A stretch of 64,000 nt of DNA from Amphirosellinia nigrospora (GCA_004123355.1 SCHM01000002.1:1922001-1986000), one strand, 5' to 3'. Numbered from the stretch's first letter, positions 1-12,189 are shown. Notes: generated from the letters alone by a model not told the origin. Made by a program: numbers and translations.

Positions 1-80
1 AGACCTAACCGTTATGGCGCCGATCTGGGGTTTTAGCCAGCAAAGACGCCCGCGCCGGTGTTGCATAGACCGAGTTTGAA

Positions 81-1056
81 CTAGGGTTTTTTGTAGATTG
101 GACCGAGCGTGGGAATACAGGCACCGATGAGGGCGACATAGATTTCTATGATGGCTAACGCAGAGAGTAGTGCGGATGTCGCTAATACTTGTTAGCAGCC
201 GTAATCAATGTGTGTACGTTGGCTTTACTTACGTCCAGGTTCGGAAGTTACAGTTCCAGTACCATATAGCGAGACGATTATGAGCCGCACGAAGCTCGCG
301 GTCGTCGCTCTGGTCACCACATTAGCAGACTTCATGTTCAAGTCCTAAGTCTTTTGGCACTTACATCCCGCCGAGCACGAAAATTAATATGACAGTGTAT
401 CTCCTCCTTCTCGGCATCTGCAGTTTTGCTACTTCATACACGGGCAAAAAGACGGTCGCAGCATCGATGATGACATTAATCGCCCCGGCTGAAATAGCAT
501 ATGCGACCGTGTCGATACACTGGCCATCAACAGCTGGTTCCCAGACCGATTCGAAGGGGAGGCAAGATGTGAAAAACAGAATCACCAGAGTTATATACCA
601 GGCAGAACAGATGCCCCAAGAATATAGCAACTCAGTCTAGTCCTGGTTGGGAAGATGCGGTAATAAAAAACAACACAGCAATTCTGATGCCGAAGGCTGA
701 AGTGCCGTATAGTATAGAGGAAGCAAGGCTAATCTAGAGTCTGGATTAGTTGGGGAAAACTAGAGTTGCCGGCTAATCATTACCTTTAGTAATTCTATCG
801 CGATCTTGGGGTCAGCTTCAACAATCTGGGCTATGCTTGCCCCGAGGCCGTATGCGATGAAAGAAGCATAGAAAGAAGCAGTAAGTGCATGGCTGACGAT
901 CATCGCAACTAGCGTTAACCAGTCATCGGTATGACAACCGCCTGAAATTTTCCTCGCCCAGAACCGCAGACCTACCGCGACACTAGTCATTACGGCCAAA
1001 AATGTCAGGGTGACAAAATAGCCCACTGATTGGGGCCAGATTTCGAGAGCACCCAT
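81..1056 (-). pseudogene. Pth11-like / fungal rhodopsin-type membrane receptor, disrupted
   Basis: The reading pieces match the fungal rhodopsin-type (Pth11-like) multi-pass membrane family. The first exon (ATG at 1056, near MGALEIWPQ) has two hydrophobic helices with a DDW motif between them. A later exon (about 630-360) holds the typical block with W..AVDGQCID, a helix, then LPVYEVAKLQMPRRRR and a further helix. The last exon ends with CIPTLGP and a stop at 81. Introns start with GTAATG after the first exon and GTAAGT near 363 and 230. Between about 610 and 740 the reading frame changes twice: a T run (six T's in the coding strand) and a position just before the WGICSAW segment. One intron does not explain both. 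It is either a decayed gene or hit by the same indel problem as its neighbours. The family is clear, the functional state is not. Confidence 0.6.
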
Positions 1057-1169
1057 CCTTGAGACTGTTGGAGAGATGTGAAGGAGCCTTGGCCGTTGTT
1101 GTTGCACCTTGCTAGGCACAACCACAAATGCCAACCATGAGGAAAGCCTGATATACATACAAGGCACGA

Positions 1170-3400
1170 ACCACGTGACTACTAATGGAAGATGTGTAAT
1201 TAATGGTTTGCGCCACCAGTTTCAGAAGGATCAAACCAAATGGCTACTATGAGATTCGCCTTGTCGGCAGTATCACCACCCTCATGGCTCACTGGCACTG
1301 ATTCACCAGTACTGATAACGAGACTTATGTCTCTGTATATAGCTTGGAATAGCCCTCAGGTATTATGACACTCGCGCAGCAATATATGCTTTACGGTACC
1401 CTATGAATATCTCACACGAATTTTCCTGACGAGTGCTAATTTCTTGTTCGCCGGCTTGGTACCCAATCTAGAAGTATGTGCATAGGTATATGATGGGAGC
1501 AATATGAAACATCTGGCTAACCTCGCCGCAGACCTCTCAGCCTTCCTGTCTTTCGTGCCTTTAGGTAGGTATATTATTAATAGAACCGGGGCAATTAGTA
1601 TTTAATACTCGGCACATCCAAAGGGGCAAGGTGACTGGCCTGAGACGGCGCGCCAGAATTGTCTAAGATCGCCAAGCCCACGCGTGGCAGTGGCTTACTC
1701 CGCCCAATATTGGCTTTCTTTTTTAACATCCCCGACGTCAGCTTCCGCCTACCTTGTATCCGGAGAAGATTAATACTAATAACAGCGTTGGTATATAGCT
1801 TGTTACCTTTCCAACATATTCATACTGCCTTAACAATGCTGGGATTGAAGAATTATTTGTTACACGGCGCGGGCCGCCTGAAGTGCGACAGAGCGCCACA
1901 CCACGTGGGAATCTTACTAGTATAGACTATCGAAGTAGTTAGATATATCAGCGTGGTCCTATGAATAGCACTTGGCGCTCTATGAAACCGCCCAAAGCTA
2001 TTGAGAGGTTCATGCATATGTCTTAGGTAAATTTTATAACACAGATCATTTCAATTACTCTAGAAGATCACTGCTAGATGCGCTGGCTCAAACCAGGCCA
2101 ATTATACGCTGTACCATCCTCCTATTGGTAATGGTACCAAAATGCGAAGTCTAAAATTCCAGGCTTCCATAGTTGAAAGGAGATGAAATCAAGGGTGTAG
2201 GAAAGGTAGTAGGTCTTGGTTACTTATAGTCTTTCAGGAGTACTTTTATGCTTGCCAACACCATTTGCTAAATTGAACGAGGGGTTTGTTGTTTATATTC
2301 TCCTGGAGACACATTGGAGCCGAAGTCGCCTTCTCATGTGATTTAATTAGATAGTTTGTTGTTGTTTACTAGTGAACTTTACTAAGCGTTACTAGCGACC
2401 TTCTATCTAGGTTCGGCCTGCTTAAGAGCCAAGAACGAAGAATGGGGCGCTGCTTAGCAGCTTTCCTCACTCAAGGTCCAAATCAGTAGCTACGTGGTTA
2501 AGAGCCGCTCCAGGGGTATAAGTACTCACGCCAAGACATCATAGGCTATTAAATTTTAGTAATAGGCTTTAAGCCTATTGCCAAGAGTTAGGTAATAGAC
2601 GATAGCCTCAGGATTCACAAAGCCATTGATGACCAACAGTATGGTTGACTACAGGTACTAGAGCTGAATCGGGCTTGCCATATATAAGCATGTTCTTAAT
2701 CACCTAAATAATTATGGCTTATTTTTAAGTTCAAGCATATATACTAATGGTTGCTGCTATTGGCTAGAACCCGGTGAATGTGCCCAAGGTCTCACAAGCA
2801 CTCGAGAATAATTAGAAGGCACAATTACCTACATATCTTGTGAAAGGCCACGTCCTAATTAATTTACAGCACATGGTCAGATTTTTATCGTGAATCTGGT
2901 ATAATCAACCCATAATGAGTTAAAACGTGTATCGTAGAGTATCTCACTTTATATCCCAATATCTTGACTACCAAATATATGCTGTCAGGTTTATGAATAC
3001 ATCTCGGAATACTATTGCAAAATATCTAACGGTAAATTTTGTTGTTGATACGTGGATCCTTGGGTTTTAATATGCTATGTTATCAACTACTTCAGCTGGC
3101 GCCATCAGAGTATTACATGCATACGGGGTGGAATAACACGCGGAAATACTGTTAGAGTGTTAGCTGATCCATCGTGAAAAGTTGCCTGGTCCTGGCTGAC
3201 TTCAAAGTTAAGACCACCTGGGGAATACATGGATGTCTTCAGGTAAAACCACAAAATATCACAGGTTATAAATACTTGATGAAGCCCCCGACTTTTCAGA
3301 CTCATTCTTCTCTTGAACCATCAACATCGACACTCATCCAAAAGACCCTTCCAACCTTGACTTCAACCAAATTTCCTTCAAATTTCCCAACCCAAATCTC
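1170..3400. other. Gene-poor TA-rich stretch
   Basis: No convincing coding region on either strand. The DNA is rich in TA steps and short AT runs, as expected of RIP-mutated or decayed DNA. The open frame at 1659-1925 starts at TTG, not ATG, and resembles no family I know. A short inverted repeat is present near 2540-2580 (AATAGGCTTTAAGCCTATT). Confidence 0.5.
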
Positions 3401-3403
3401 AAA

Positions 3404-3904
3404 ATGTACTTCGCAAAGATCACCATCCTCGCCTTCGCCGCTATCAGCGGCGTCCTCGCAGCCCCGAGCTCGAGAAGCGCGGGCCCGAGACAATCCATTT
3501 CGCGGACTGCTCAACCTACACGGCGGTCGACTACTACGCGGATGACGACAACAGCGTCAGGTTCCCAGGTAACGACAACACCTGCGTGCCCCCGGGTTCG
3601 GCGAAGGCCAGGGCAGCCGCAGCTGCACGTTCCCAACCAACGTCAGGCTCACCTGGAGCCTGAACGCCAATGCGCGAAGCGCCGGCCGGACGCTGTTGTC
3701 GGCACCGCCAACAACGGCTTCAAGACCTTCACCTGCAGACGTGCCGGAGACCGTGTCCTGTATACTGATGGAAACGGCAACCAGTGCAAGGACATCTACT
3801 ACTGCCGTCCTGTGAGTAACCTGGGATTCCTTCGGCCTCTTTTAGGTTCCCGTATTGTGTGCAATCCTTTCCCATATATGTTCAAGCTAACATCAAGACA
3901 GTAA
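3404..3904 (+). CDS. Small secreted cysteine-rich protein (effector-like candidate), frames interrupted
   Basis: ATG at 3404 is preceded by AAA and opens a clean signal peptide (MYFAKITILAFAAISGVLA, cleavage before APSS). Just after it a second frame encodes LEKR, a Kex2-type processing site, followed by an acidic Cys-containing stretch. Three frames then carry the protein in turn: breaks lie near 3464 (after GCCCC), near 3594 (CCCCCGGG) and between 3680 and 3702. Each break equals one missing base. The mature part would hold about six cysteines (in FADC, NTC, RSC, FTC, QC, YYC contexts). A 90-bp intron (GTGAGT at 3812, CTAAC branch site, CAG at 3901) ends directly before the TAA stop at 3902. 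No named family is recognised. A secreted defence or host-interaction protein is an inference from size, secretion and Cys content. Confidence 0.6.
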   Translation: MYFAKITILAFAAISGVLAAPSSRSAGPRQSISRTAQPTRRSTTTRMTTTASGSQVTTTPACPRVRRRPGQPQLHVPNQRQAHLEPERQCAKRRPDAVVGTANNGFKTFTCRRAGDRVLYTDGNGNQCKDIYYCRPVSNLGFLRPLLGSRIVCNPFPYMFKLTSRQ

Positions 3905-4140
3905 TCTTATTCACACGGTTTCTCGGCTCTTCCCTCGTTACTATCTCTCGTGGCGTGGGAAAAGAGCGGTTTAGTTGTATTTGGTCTAGGTTGTCACCTT
4001 TTGAGGTTTTTCCCTAGAAACTATTGCTCTGATATTTGTATTGTCTTCAGGATCTCTTGTACTATGTAGGTTTATACAATATCATGTGAACATAACAGCC
4101 GGTTTGATCATATGTTTAGTAATGTATTAATCAACCTCTC

Positions 4141-4179
4141 AGCTTCCCTCTCTTTTAATCTTCGTTCCCTTTCTTCTTC

Positions 4180-4211
<32 letters not shown>

Positions 4212-4216
4212 TTTTG
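4141..4216. repeat. Pyrimidine tract: CTT repeats running into a long T run
   Basis: A CTT/TTC-rich stretch leads into an uninterrupted run of more than 25 T's ending at about 4216. It lies between the secreted protein gene and the 3' end of the minus-strand STAND-like gene, in a likely shared 3' region. Such runs are prone to length miscalls. Confidence 0.85.
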
Positions 4217-4361
4217 GCGAGTGAGTCATAACCCTGATATCCAGTCTCAGTGGGATGTCACGTAGTAAAATTTCCATTCAGAAGCGTTTAGTAGAATATA
4301 CTTCCGTACATCAGAACTCATTGTTATTAAGTGGCAAAAATGCTTTAAGACTGATCAACAT

Positions 4362-6762
4362 CTATTTTGTGATTGTGTCTTCAACTTGGTTCAATCTGTG
4401 CTTGTCCGGACCATCCGGTTTGCCTGTCTCCTCTTCCCATTTCCCAAGAAGCTTGAAAACCAGGTATCGTATCATGTTTAAATAGGACGGGGTCGGGTCC
4501 ACTCCCATGCAAGATGTAGCATAAGCCCGATCGGCGAAATTCTCCAGAGCCGTCAGCAAGCTTCTGCAGCAGCTTAGTAGGGTCGCTTCGCCGGTTCCGA
4601 GAATACAACTTGGCTACAGCGCTGAAGGAAAATGGCAAGCGAAATGCGACGCGGATATTTCTTGCATGCTCAGAATGAAGACAAGCTTCGAGGTCGGAGG
4701 CTCAAGTGTAATCTTCCTCCATTTCATCCACGCACGCCCCAACAGTCCTCCTCTGAGCTTCCCCAAACAACATATTCCTTGCTGTCAATTCCATGAGCCG
4801 CCCTGGATCATATTCTAATTCGTACCCTTGATGATCTGATAGAACAATCTGGTGTTCCCGCATGTTGAATGGAAAATGATGAATCGTCTCACGACTCCGG
4901 ACAGGACAAGTCAACAGAACCTTAACTATCGGTCCCTGCCCCAGGTCTTGTGCCATCCGCACAATGTTGTCCAGCACCTTGCGCAAGTCATCCAACCATT
5001 CAAACTGTTCACACCATGTGATGCCGTCAACTATACAGTAGACTTTGGTATCATAACTGAACTGGCGTATGAGCTCCCGAGTGTGTGACATAATACCGGG
5101 AGCTGATGTTCTTGTAGCGCCTGTAGATAGTCGTGAGTTCTGATGAAGTCAAGATTCAATTTTCGAGACCAGGAAAGCCTGACAACCGCCACCGCTATCA
5201 GCGCTCGTACAATTCCGTTTGGTCCTTGAACGGCGTCGGATTGGGAGGTATGAAGGCCACAGAAAAACGCAAGAGGGGCAGCGCCGGACTGGTGGGCTGC
5301 TGCTGCCAGTATGGCACATATATTGGACAGAGGTGTGATCCTCGAAGTTGTGGATTCCACCGCTCTTGCGCTGCCGTCAATAAGTAACACATCGTTTTCA
5401 GTCGACTGGTACCATCGCTGAAACTGTGGGTTCTGCATGAGGTCGGCAGATTGATATTGTGCCGTGCAACCAAACAACTTATCAGCACCGAGAGCGCCCT
5501 CCAAATCTTTGATTAGAAGGCCCTCTAGTGGAATGTTTAAGACAGTGTAGAGTTGCTCCATGGTGATCGTAGTGATGTGAGAGGCCACGGAGCCTTGATG
5601 GAAACCCAGGGGAAAGGTGTTCTGCTCTTGCCGCATTGGCATCTCTCTGAGAAATTGGAATAGCCTATTTTCCAACAGGCCATAGTTCTCCTGAAGCTTG
5701 TCTAGTTTACCTTTTACACTATCCACGGATTCTTTTGTTTGATCTACTGTTGCTTTGATCTCGAATGAGCAATCTTGAGCGACTTGCATCATTTTATACG
5801 TTTGGTCTGTAGTACTTTTGATCTGGAAAGAGGTATCACGGATGACTTGAGATGTTTTGCTGAGGCGAACTATCATCTCATCGTGTATATCTTCAACTTG
5901 TTGCTTGAGAGCATCAAGCCTTGACTTGATAGTAGCAAGTATCTTGTCGACATCCTCCTCGGTGGGTACCTTAAGTACAAGGGGGAAAAGATTGACTAGT
6001 GTGGTGACATGAATCAGTACTACATTGTCGCCTCGAGATACTTACTCATTAAAACAACAAGATAATAGTTGCTTACATCGCTTCTTTGGCAAAAGGTGGG
6101 TGACCAGCCTGGGGATGGCTTGCATCAGCTCATCATGCAGCAGAATAGAACAAGTCTTTAGAGCCACATTATCTGGGTACATCTTGCGCTTGTGTGCCGC
6201 GAGGCCGAAATGGAGCGGAATGTCTGTAAAGGCGGATAATATTGCCTCCCGCTTCCTTGCAGACTCTCTCGCCATCTAACCTCAAGGTAAGCACGATTGC
6301 CACTTGAAGATCATAATTGACTTACAGTTACGATGAATGCAAGGCCCCTCGAAGCGTTCGCAGCCCCATGTCATCTGGAATTAGTTCGAGAAGGGCATGA
6401 TAATGGTTGCATTATTTCCGGTCATCCTCCACACCTTTCGAGCAAAACCAATGAAGCCCTGAGCTTTTCTATCGTACTCATCTCGCGCAATTTCGAACGC
6501 CTCGATGATGTCGTCCCAAGTGCAGCTCTGAGGGTTGAGTTTCAACTTCAAGTCCGAGTTTTGATAGCGCTGGAGTGCGTCTTCTAAGTCGCTGCGAAAT
6601 TTAGCTATCAGGGATTGAACCTGAAAGGATGCGCGGTACCTACTGGATTGGCTTCCGCGCCCGAATCTCAGCCCTTTGGCTGTCGAATATCCTATTGGCT
6701 CTGAAAGCCGAGTCGACTTTTGGTGCCTCCTTTAGAACGAATTCAGCCGCCGCGGCATCCAT
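4362..6762 (-). CDS. Fungal STAND-like protein (DUF7708-type N-terminus, NTPase-like core without Walker A), several frame breaks
   Basis: Start ATG at 6762 (MDAAAAEFVLKEAPKVD). An N-terminal helical domain of DUF7708 type follows (W-containing helix, then LRGAL, then RKREAILSAF). A coiled-coil linker runs to about 5700. The core at 5640-4900 has LLIDGSARA, then SPLSN-like and FFCGLH motifs, then CIVDGI and VLLTCPVR, an order seen in fungal NACHT/STAND-like proteins. I see no GxxxxGK[ST] loop, so ATP binding is doubtful, which seems usual for this family. The C-terminus ends at 4362 with RYLVFKLLGKW. Introns are near 6650-6600, 6325-6275 and 6070-5970. Frame breaks of one missing base are near 6410, 6345 and 5088, and one opposite or two-base change is near 4585. 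An in-frame TGA at 4702-4704 interrupts otherwise continuous reading. It is divergent from the AAA ATPase gene. Family placement rests on motif order. Confidence 0.6.
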
Positions 6763-7462
6763 AGTTGTCTGATCATACACAAGACCCAGTCAGAACAGGA
6801 ACAGAAGATCAAAGGAACTCACAGATGCTTGAGCCTGGATGGTGACTTCGGCTTTTGGTCACGGCATCATATCTATTTGGATTACAAGGCTTAGCTTGTC
6901 AACCCCACGGGACAAAAATAACCATCTGCAGGAGCGTAGTAATATCGAGATTCAGCTGGGGGCGCTGCGGCAGGCTCTGGCTTTGGTGGCCAAGTCATCT
7001 CCAATCATGTACTGGTTACAATTTACGAGATGCGCCACCCATACCATATTCTAGCAAATGAAATACGCATCATCAACTGCCAAGCTACATTCTACCCTTT
7101 TAGAACAGCCGCTCATGATCTAGTTCTTTTCAACGAGGCAGCAGATGGCGAAACGTGCAGCGATGGCGCTGAACATGACCAACCATAAGTGCATCTTTGC
7201 CGCCTGGATTACAGAGTAGTACATCGCACCTCCATCTCAAGGATTGTAAATGTCAAATCTCCGTATAATGAGGCTCTGTGCTGAGCCTCACGCAGGACTA
7301 GATAATAATGATGTCTTTATTTATCGCAGGGAACGCGTATCCAATTCTTCATGACCTTCAGACTCGTACAATTATAACATTTTATGTGGCACTCCGCCGG
7401 CCTGAGACCACGCAGTTAGACACGTCCCTGCCATACTGACACATGAGAAAAGGTAGCCAAAT
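6763..7462. promoter_or_regulatory. 700-bp divergent intergenic region between the STAND-like gene and the AAA ATPase gene
   Basis: Both flanking genes start here and are transcribed away from each other, so the region must hold both promoters. The small open frames inside (6839-7061) are not family-like. I see no clear TATA box or operator I could name. Confidence 0.5.
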
Positions 7463-10400
7463 ATGGACGACTCCAGGCAAAGCCAAACGTCGAACGATGC
7501 CGGCGACCCGGGACGTTCTCAGCCAATTCCTGATCTTTCCAGCCTTAAAGAGGGCCACTCTACACCCGATCAATCGAACAATGAAGTAGGTGATTCTCAC
7601 GATGACTGCAAGTCAAATGCGAAGGCCATCGTTCCCCTCGAGCCAGCTGAGCCCATAGTCACCGAGCCGGATGTCAACGCCGACCTCCCCAAATTTGTCG
7701 AAGAAGTTATGCGCGGCGTGTTCAAGAGATTAATGAAAGATTTATCAACCGAAGATTCGAAACAAGACTCTATTGTCGCAAAGATGGAACCCAAGACAAT
7801 CGCCGAAGTTCGTGCGTGTAATCTCGAGATGTACAAGAACAGGTTCGGGCGCGTCGACGAAACTTACACGCTAGAAGTCTTGTTTGCGGGGCCTAACCTA
7901 TCTCATGACGTTCGTCGCGAACAACTCAGGCGTCGCTCAGACAACAAGCCCCAACAGCGCGCCACCGAGTCCAAACTACCGCCAAACACCATCTCGTTTC
8001 CTAAAGGCAGCGCTGCGCAAAGAATCCGAATTCAATCTGCAGCAGTCTTGATCTGCCTTGCAGCGTGTGTCGAGGAGAATTGGTCTGAAGATGAACCTCG
8101 TACCTTCGTCTACCCCTTTCGAGTCCTCATACATTATCAAGACAAGATGAAGAAAGCAATGAACGCACTAGCTAAACGTTGGGATGAGGATTGCAAATCG
8201 CCCGGCCCTGAGACACTCAGTCGACCAGAATTGACAAGAACTTTTTCCATGCCAACCACTTTAGTCGACGAGAGCAAGGCCGCAGAGACAGTTATCCTTA
8301 TAGATGAGGATCCAGTTTTGGATACCCATCATTCGATACTCAACCGCCCTGAAGCGTACCATGAGATGCGGTGCTACGTCGATTATGTCGATCGTAACGT
8401 GCTACCGCTGAATCTCAAGTATCAGAATCTTCCGTACAAGGACAAAGTCAGCTTCGACGACCTTTGGCTTCTCTATACCGCAGGCGAGACTCTTTTCTGT
8501 CCCACGCAGGAGAAAGCGACGTCAAACCAAGCTGGGGCAGTGGGAAGAGCTAACGTAGCAGCAGGTGAGTGTGCTCGTGACCAGCAAGCGGTTTGATGGC
8601 TGATGAATTGCCTAGGGAATCGCCCATCCCGCATGTCTCAGCAATTGTGGAGGCTATACGGGTAACTGTGCCGTTCGATCGGTCCGAGTTCGTGACTTGG
8701 ACAAGTGCCTCCAAAGACAAAAGGGAAGAATTGGAGGACGAAGATGATGATTCAGACGTTGACAACGAAGATACTTTTTACCTATCTTGTTATTACATTG
8801 ATTACGACGGCCTTGCTTATCGACCAGTGAAGAAGGAATTTTCCATTCGCCGTTTCGAAGGTGAGAAGGCCATCACATCACTCATATGCTACCCCCTGAG
8901 ATATGCGGAGAATATCCAGGAGCTGCGAGACACCCTGCGAGCTCGAGGACGCCTTTTCCAAAACTGCATTCAAACACAACACATGTCGCATTCCAAATTG
9001 GACACTGGGGCACAATCCAGTTGGCAGCGACCTAATAACCAAGCAAGGTGCTGCTGTGACGACCGAGTTCATAGATAGCCCTGTGATCGTTGATTTTGAA
9101 GAGGCTTTCAATGAAAATCCTTGGTGGAAGCCAGACTTCACAAGGCCTATTGGATACTCAGGCTACTGGACTTCCAACGAAGACGGACTTCCCATACAGT
9201 TATGGTCTGATTACACAAGAGAGGAACTTACATCTGAGTCCTACGACAACGTACAGCAGGACGATGATGTGACCGCTTCGCAGCGTCGAGCCGCTCTGGC
9301 AAATGACGAGTTTCTGATGGCATCCAAGCACTATCGCTTTGATGAGAGAAGTGATGTGCATATGCATTTGAGGGATGAAGATCTTGAGTTGCTGCCGAGC
9401 CGAGTCTTTGCTTACGCTTTGCGGGAACGTAAGCATGTAGCGCTCGATGTTACGCGCCTGAGACCAATCGTGTCACAGGAAGGGGTGTTTAAATCACTCA
9501 AGATCAAGAAGGATAAGAAAGAAATGATCCGCAGCCTTGTGAACGCTCACTTTGCGAAGAAGGAGTTAGAGGGGAGGATGGAAAGGGAGCATGTCGGCAG
9601 TGTGACTCAAGATATTATTCAAGCGAAAGGAAAAGGACTGGTGATACTTCTACATGGCGTACCAGGGGTGGGCAAAACCGCCACGGCTGAAGCTGTAGCC
9701 TTGGAGAAGAACAAACCTCTGTTCTCCGTCACCTGCGGCGATATCGGATCTGATATGCTGACAGTTGACATGAACCTTCGTCGTATATTTCGGCTTGCCA
9801 ACAGGTGGAACTGCATCCTCCTTATCGACGAAGCCGATGTATTTCTCACAGAGCGATCGCGTTATGATCTCGCCCGAAACGCACTGGTCTCAGGTTGGTG
9901 ACAAATACTCACTGTACAGACCCAAGCTAATACATGTTGGCAGTATTTCTGAGAGCTATAGAGTACTATAATGGGGTCCTATTCTTAACCACCAATCGCG
10001 TAGGGCAGCTCGATGAGGCTTTCAATTCAAGACTTCATCTGACGCTGTACTATGCACCCTTGAGCCAGGGCCAAACGCAGCAGATCTTCAAAACCAACAT
10101 TGAGAAACTGAAACAGATAGACAAGCAGCGTCGTGAAGTGGAACAGATGCCCGAACTACATGTTGACGAGGAGAGTATTCTCAGATTCGCTGACCAACAG
10201 TTCTTCGCCGGCACAAACCAGATGGACGCATCAGGTAGCGGCCTTGCAAACGGGAATTGGAATGGTCGACAAATTCGCAATGCTTTTCAGATTGCCTCGT
10301 CACTGGCCTATCAAGAGATGAGCTTAGATTCCTCTCATATTGTCACTTTGAACGAGGAGCACTTCTTGAAAGTAGAGAGGATCGTTTCAGAGTTCAAGAC

Positions 10401-10794
10401 CTACCTGAAAAAAACGAGGGGGTACAACGAATCCGACCTCGCATATTTGAACAAAACTCGGGCGGACTCAGAGGGGGATACCTACAATATGGACACACAA
10501 TCGGCTCACAGTCTAAATGCGACCTCCGTTGTGTACCAGCAACAGCGCCAACAGCGCCACAACATGGATGCTTACACCAACAACATGAATCAAATGAGCC
10601 AGCCCCAGCTACCTCTACATGCCGCTGCCCGTCTGTCGAATTCTCCGACGCCTTCCATGAGCTATAGAGCCTTTCCAGCCACGCCAACCAATATCCCCCG
10701 TCATCAGTTCTCTCGAACCGAATATAGTACTCCGGAGCGTCAACTTGGAGGCAGTCAAGGGCTAGTCCCTTCTGTAGAAGATGATTATGATTAG
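7463..10794 (+). CDS. AAA+ ATPase with DUF7025-type N-terminal region
   Basis: ATG at 7463 (MDDSRQSQTSND). About 370 disordered and helical residues lead into a DUF7025-type region (DLWLLYTAGETLF, then the acidic block at 8730-8770, then RRFEGEKAI). The AAA domain at 9640-10050 has Walker A HGVPGVGKTATAEA, Walker B CILLIDEADVF, sensor-1 FLTTNRV and FNSRLHL, so it should bind and hydrolyse ATP. The low-complexity C-tail is rich in Q, N, M and S. Intron 1 is 8565-8615 (GTGAGT..CCTAG). Intron 2 is 9894-9943, joining ALVS to VFLRAIEYYNG. Two frame breaks occur: one missing base at the G run 8660-8662, and a +1 or -2 change near 8960. Both flanks of each break match the family. The cellular role of these fungal AAA proteins is unknown to me; the divergent STAND-like neighbour may be functionally linked. 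Confidence 0.85.
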
Positions 10795-11108
10795 GGAAAG
10801 GGGACTTGGGGGAGCCCAACGAAGATTGAACAGGGCACTGTAGATGGTAGGCTTGGCTTGCTCCACTGACAGACTTGGACCAGTTTTGTATCACTTCTGC
10901 TGAATCATTTGGAACATGATGAGGATTGCCCCAGGCTTTAGCAGTGACTGCATTGATCATCTCAACTATCATATACGCGATCAACATTGCCGCGGCGACA
11001 ATACTGAACTGACTTGTGAAAACTGTATAAGCCGAGTAAAGGCTTCTATGCCAACACGCATAACCTAAGTGACTCCATCACGGATGATCGACCCAAGCAC
11101 CAACATCT
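10795..11108. other. Short convergent 3' intergenic region
   Basis: This 314-bp stretch separates the 3' ends of the AAA ATPase (plus) and the SDR (minus). Open frames on the minus strand here are shadows of the AAA gene tail. No other feature seen. Confidence 0.5.
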
Positions 11109-12189
11109 CTAAATCCACTTCTCACCCTTGCCAAGGTGCGAGATGAACTCACCGCCATAACCGGCCTCCAAGCTCGCCTCCTTGACCCGCTCAAGGATTT
11201 TCCCAACGGACTCGGCAGGGGTCACAGGTCCTTTAAAACGCGGCGAGTATCGCGCGAAACTCTCTCCTTGCCTCGCCGTAGCCTTCAGTTGATGCTCGGT
11301 CACTGTCAGATCTATAGTTAGTAAATCGAGCCGAAAAGGTTTTTTTCTTGAAAACTGGGAATGAAGAGATTAGCTAGCTCTTACGATTGTCGTAGCCGCC
11401 CGTGTTCACCACGCCTGGGCATATGTTCAAGAACAAGATGCCCTGGTCGGCGTATTGCCCGTGGAACTTGGCCGTCGCGGCGTTCATGGCGGTCTTGCTG
11501 ATGGCGTATGGCGCGCTGAGATCGAGCTTGTACTCTCTGATCAAGTCGATGTCGCCCATGCCGGAAGAGATGGTGATGACCTTCTTTTCGCGTCCCTTGA
11601 GGATGAGCGGCATGTAGACATTGAAGAGATGAACGTTTCCGATGACGTTAACTTTGAAGCAGTCCAACATATCCCTCTCCAGCTCCTTGGGATCCTTTTC
11701 ACCTCTATATGCGCATTAGAACTCACATGCTTTCGCGTTGGGGTGATGGGTGAATCTTACAAGACTCCAATAGGATCGAACCCTGAGAAGTTCGAGATGT
11801 ATGCTGCATTGGCGATGATGTGATCAAGTGCCCCGTTGACGATGGGAGCCACGGCATCCACAGATTTCTATAAACATATCAGGCGACTGTTGTACTTGAA
11901 TAGGTGCAAGTTTGTCTGTTGTTGACTCACCTTTAACGAATCGTAGTCTACCAAGTCTGCTTGGACGATATGGATGTTGGGGCGGTTTAACTCAGCGGCA
12001 ACCTTTTTGTCCGTAGTCGCCTTGTCACGAACCAAGCCCACGACTACATTTTTAGGGTCTTCAGAAAGCTGGCGCAAAAACTCGAACTATTCTCAATAGT
12101 TAGTTTTCGGGCGCCAGTAGTTTCTCATAGGTAGCGCTATCACGTACGCCGATGCCGCGGGAAGCACCAGTAACCAAGTAGGAGGGCAT
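11109..12189 (-). CDS. Short-chain dehydrogenase/reductase (classical SDR)
   Basis: ATG at 12189. The N-terminus has the nucleotide-binding motif TGASRGIG, then DLVDYDSLK (an acidic residue that caps the adenine pocket), NAAYISNFSG, the catalytic Ser in ITISSGMGD, and the YxxxK pair in YAISKTA, followed by NICPGVVNTGGYDN. It should be an NAD(P)-dependent oxidoreductase in the cytosol; the substrate cannot be told. Four introns give a clean frame: GTACGT after GIG, GTGAGT after DSLK, GTAAGA after GVL, and GTAAGA after YDN with a CTAAC branch site. The stop is at 11109. No frame break was found, unlike most genes here. Length is normal for the family, about 250 residues. It lies divergent from the Zn2Cys6 factor at 13091, a possible regulator. 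Confidence 0.88.

Noticed and set aside
1659-1925. 88-codon plus-strand frame
   Set aside because: It starts at TTG, has no family likeness and lies in TA-rich decayed DNA.
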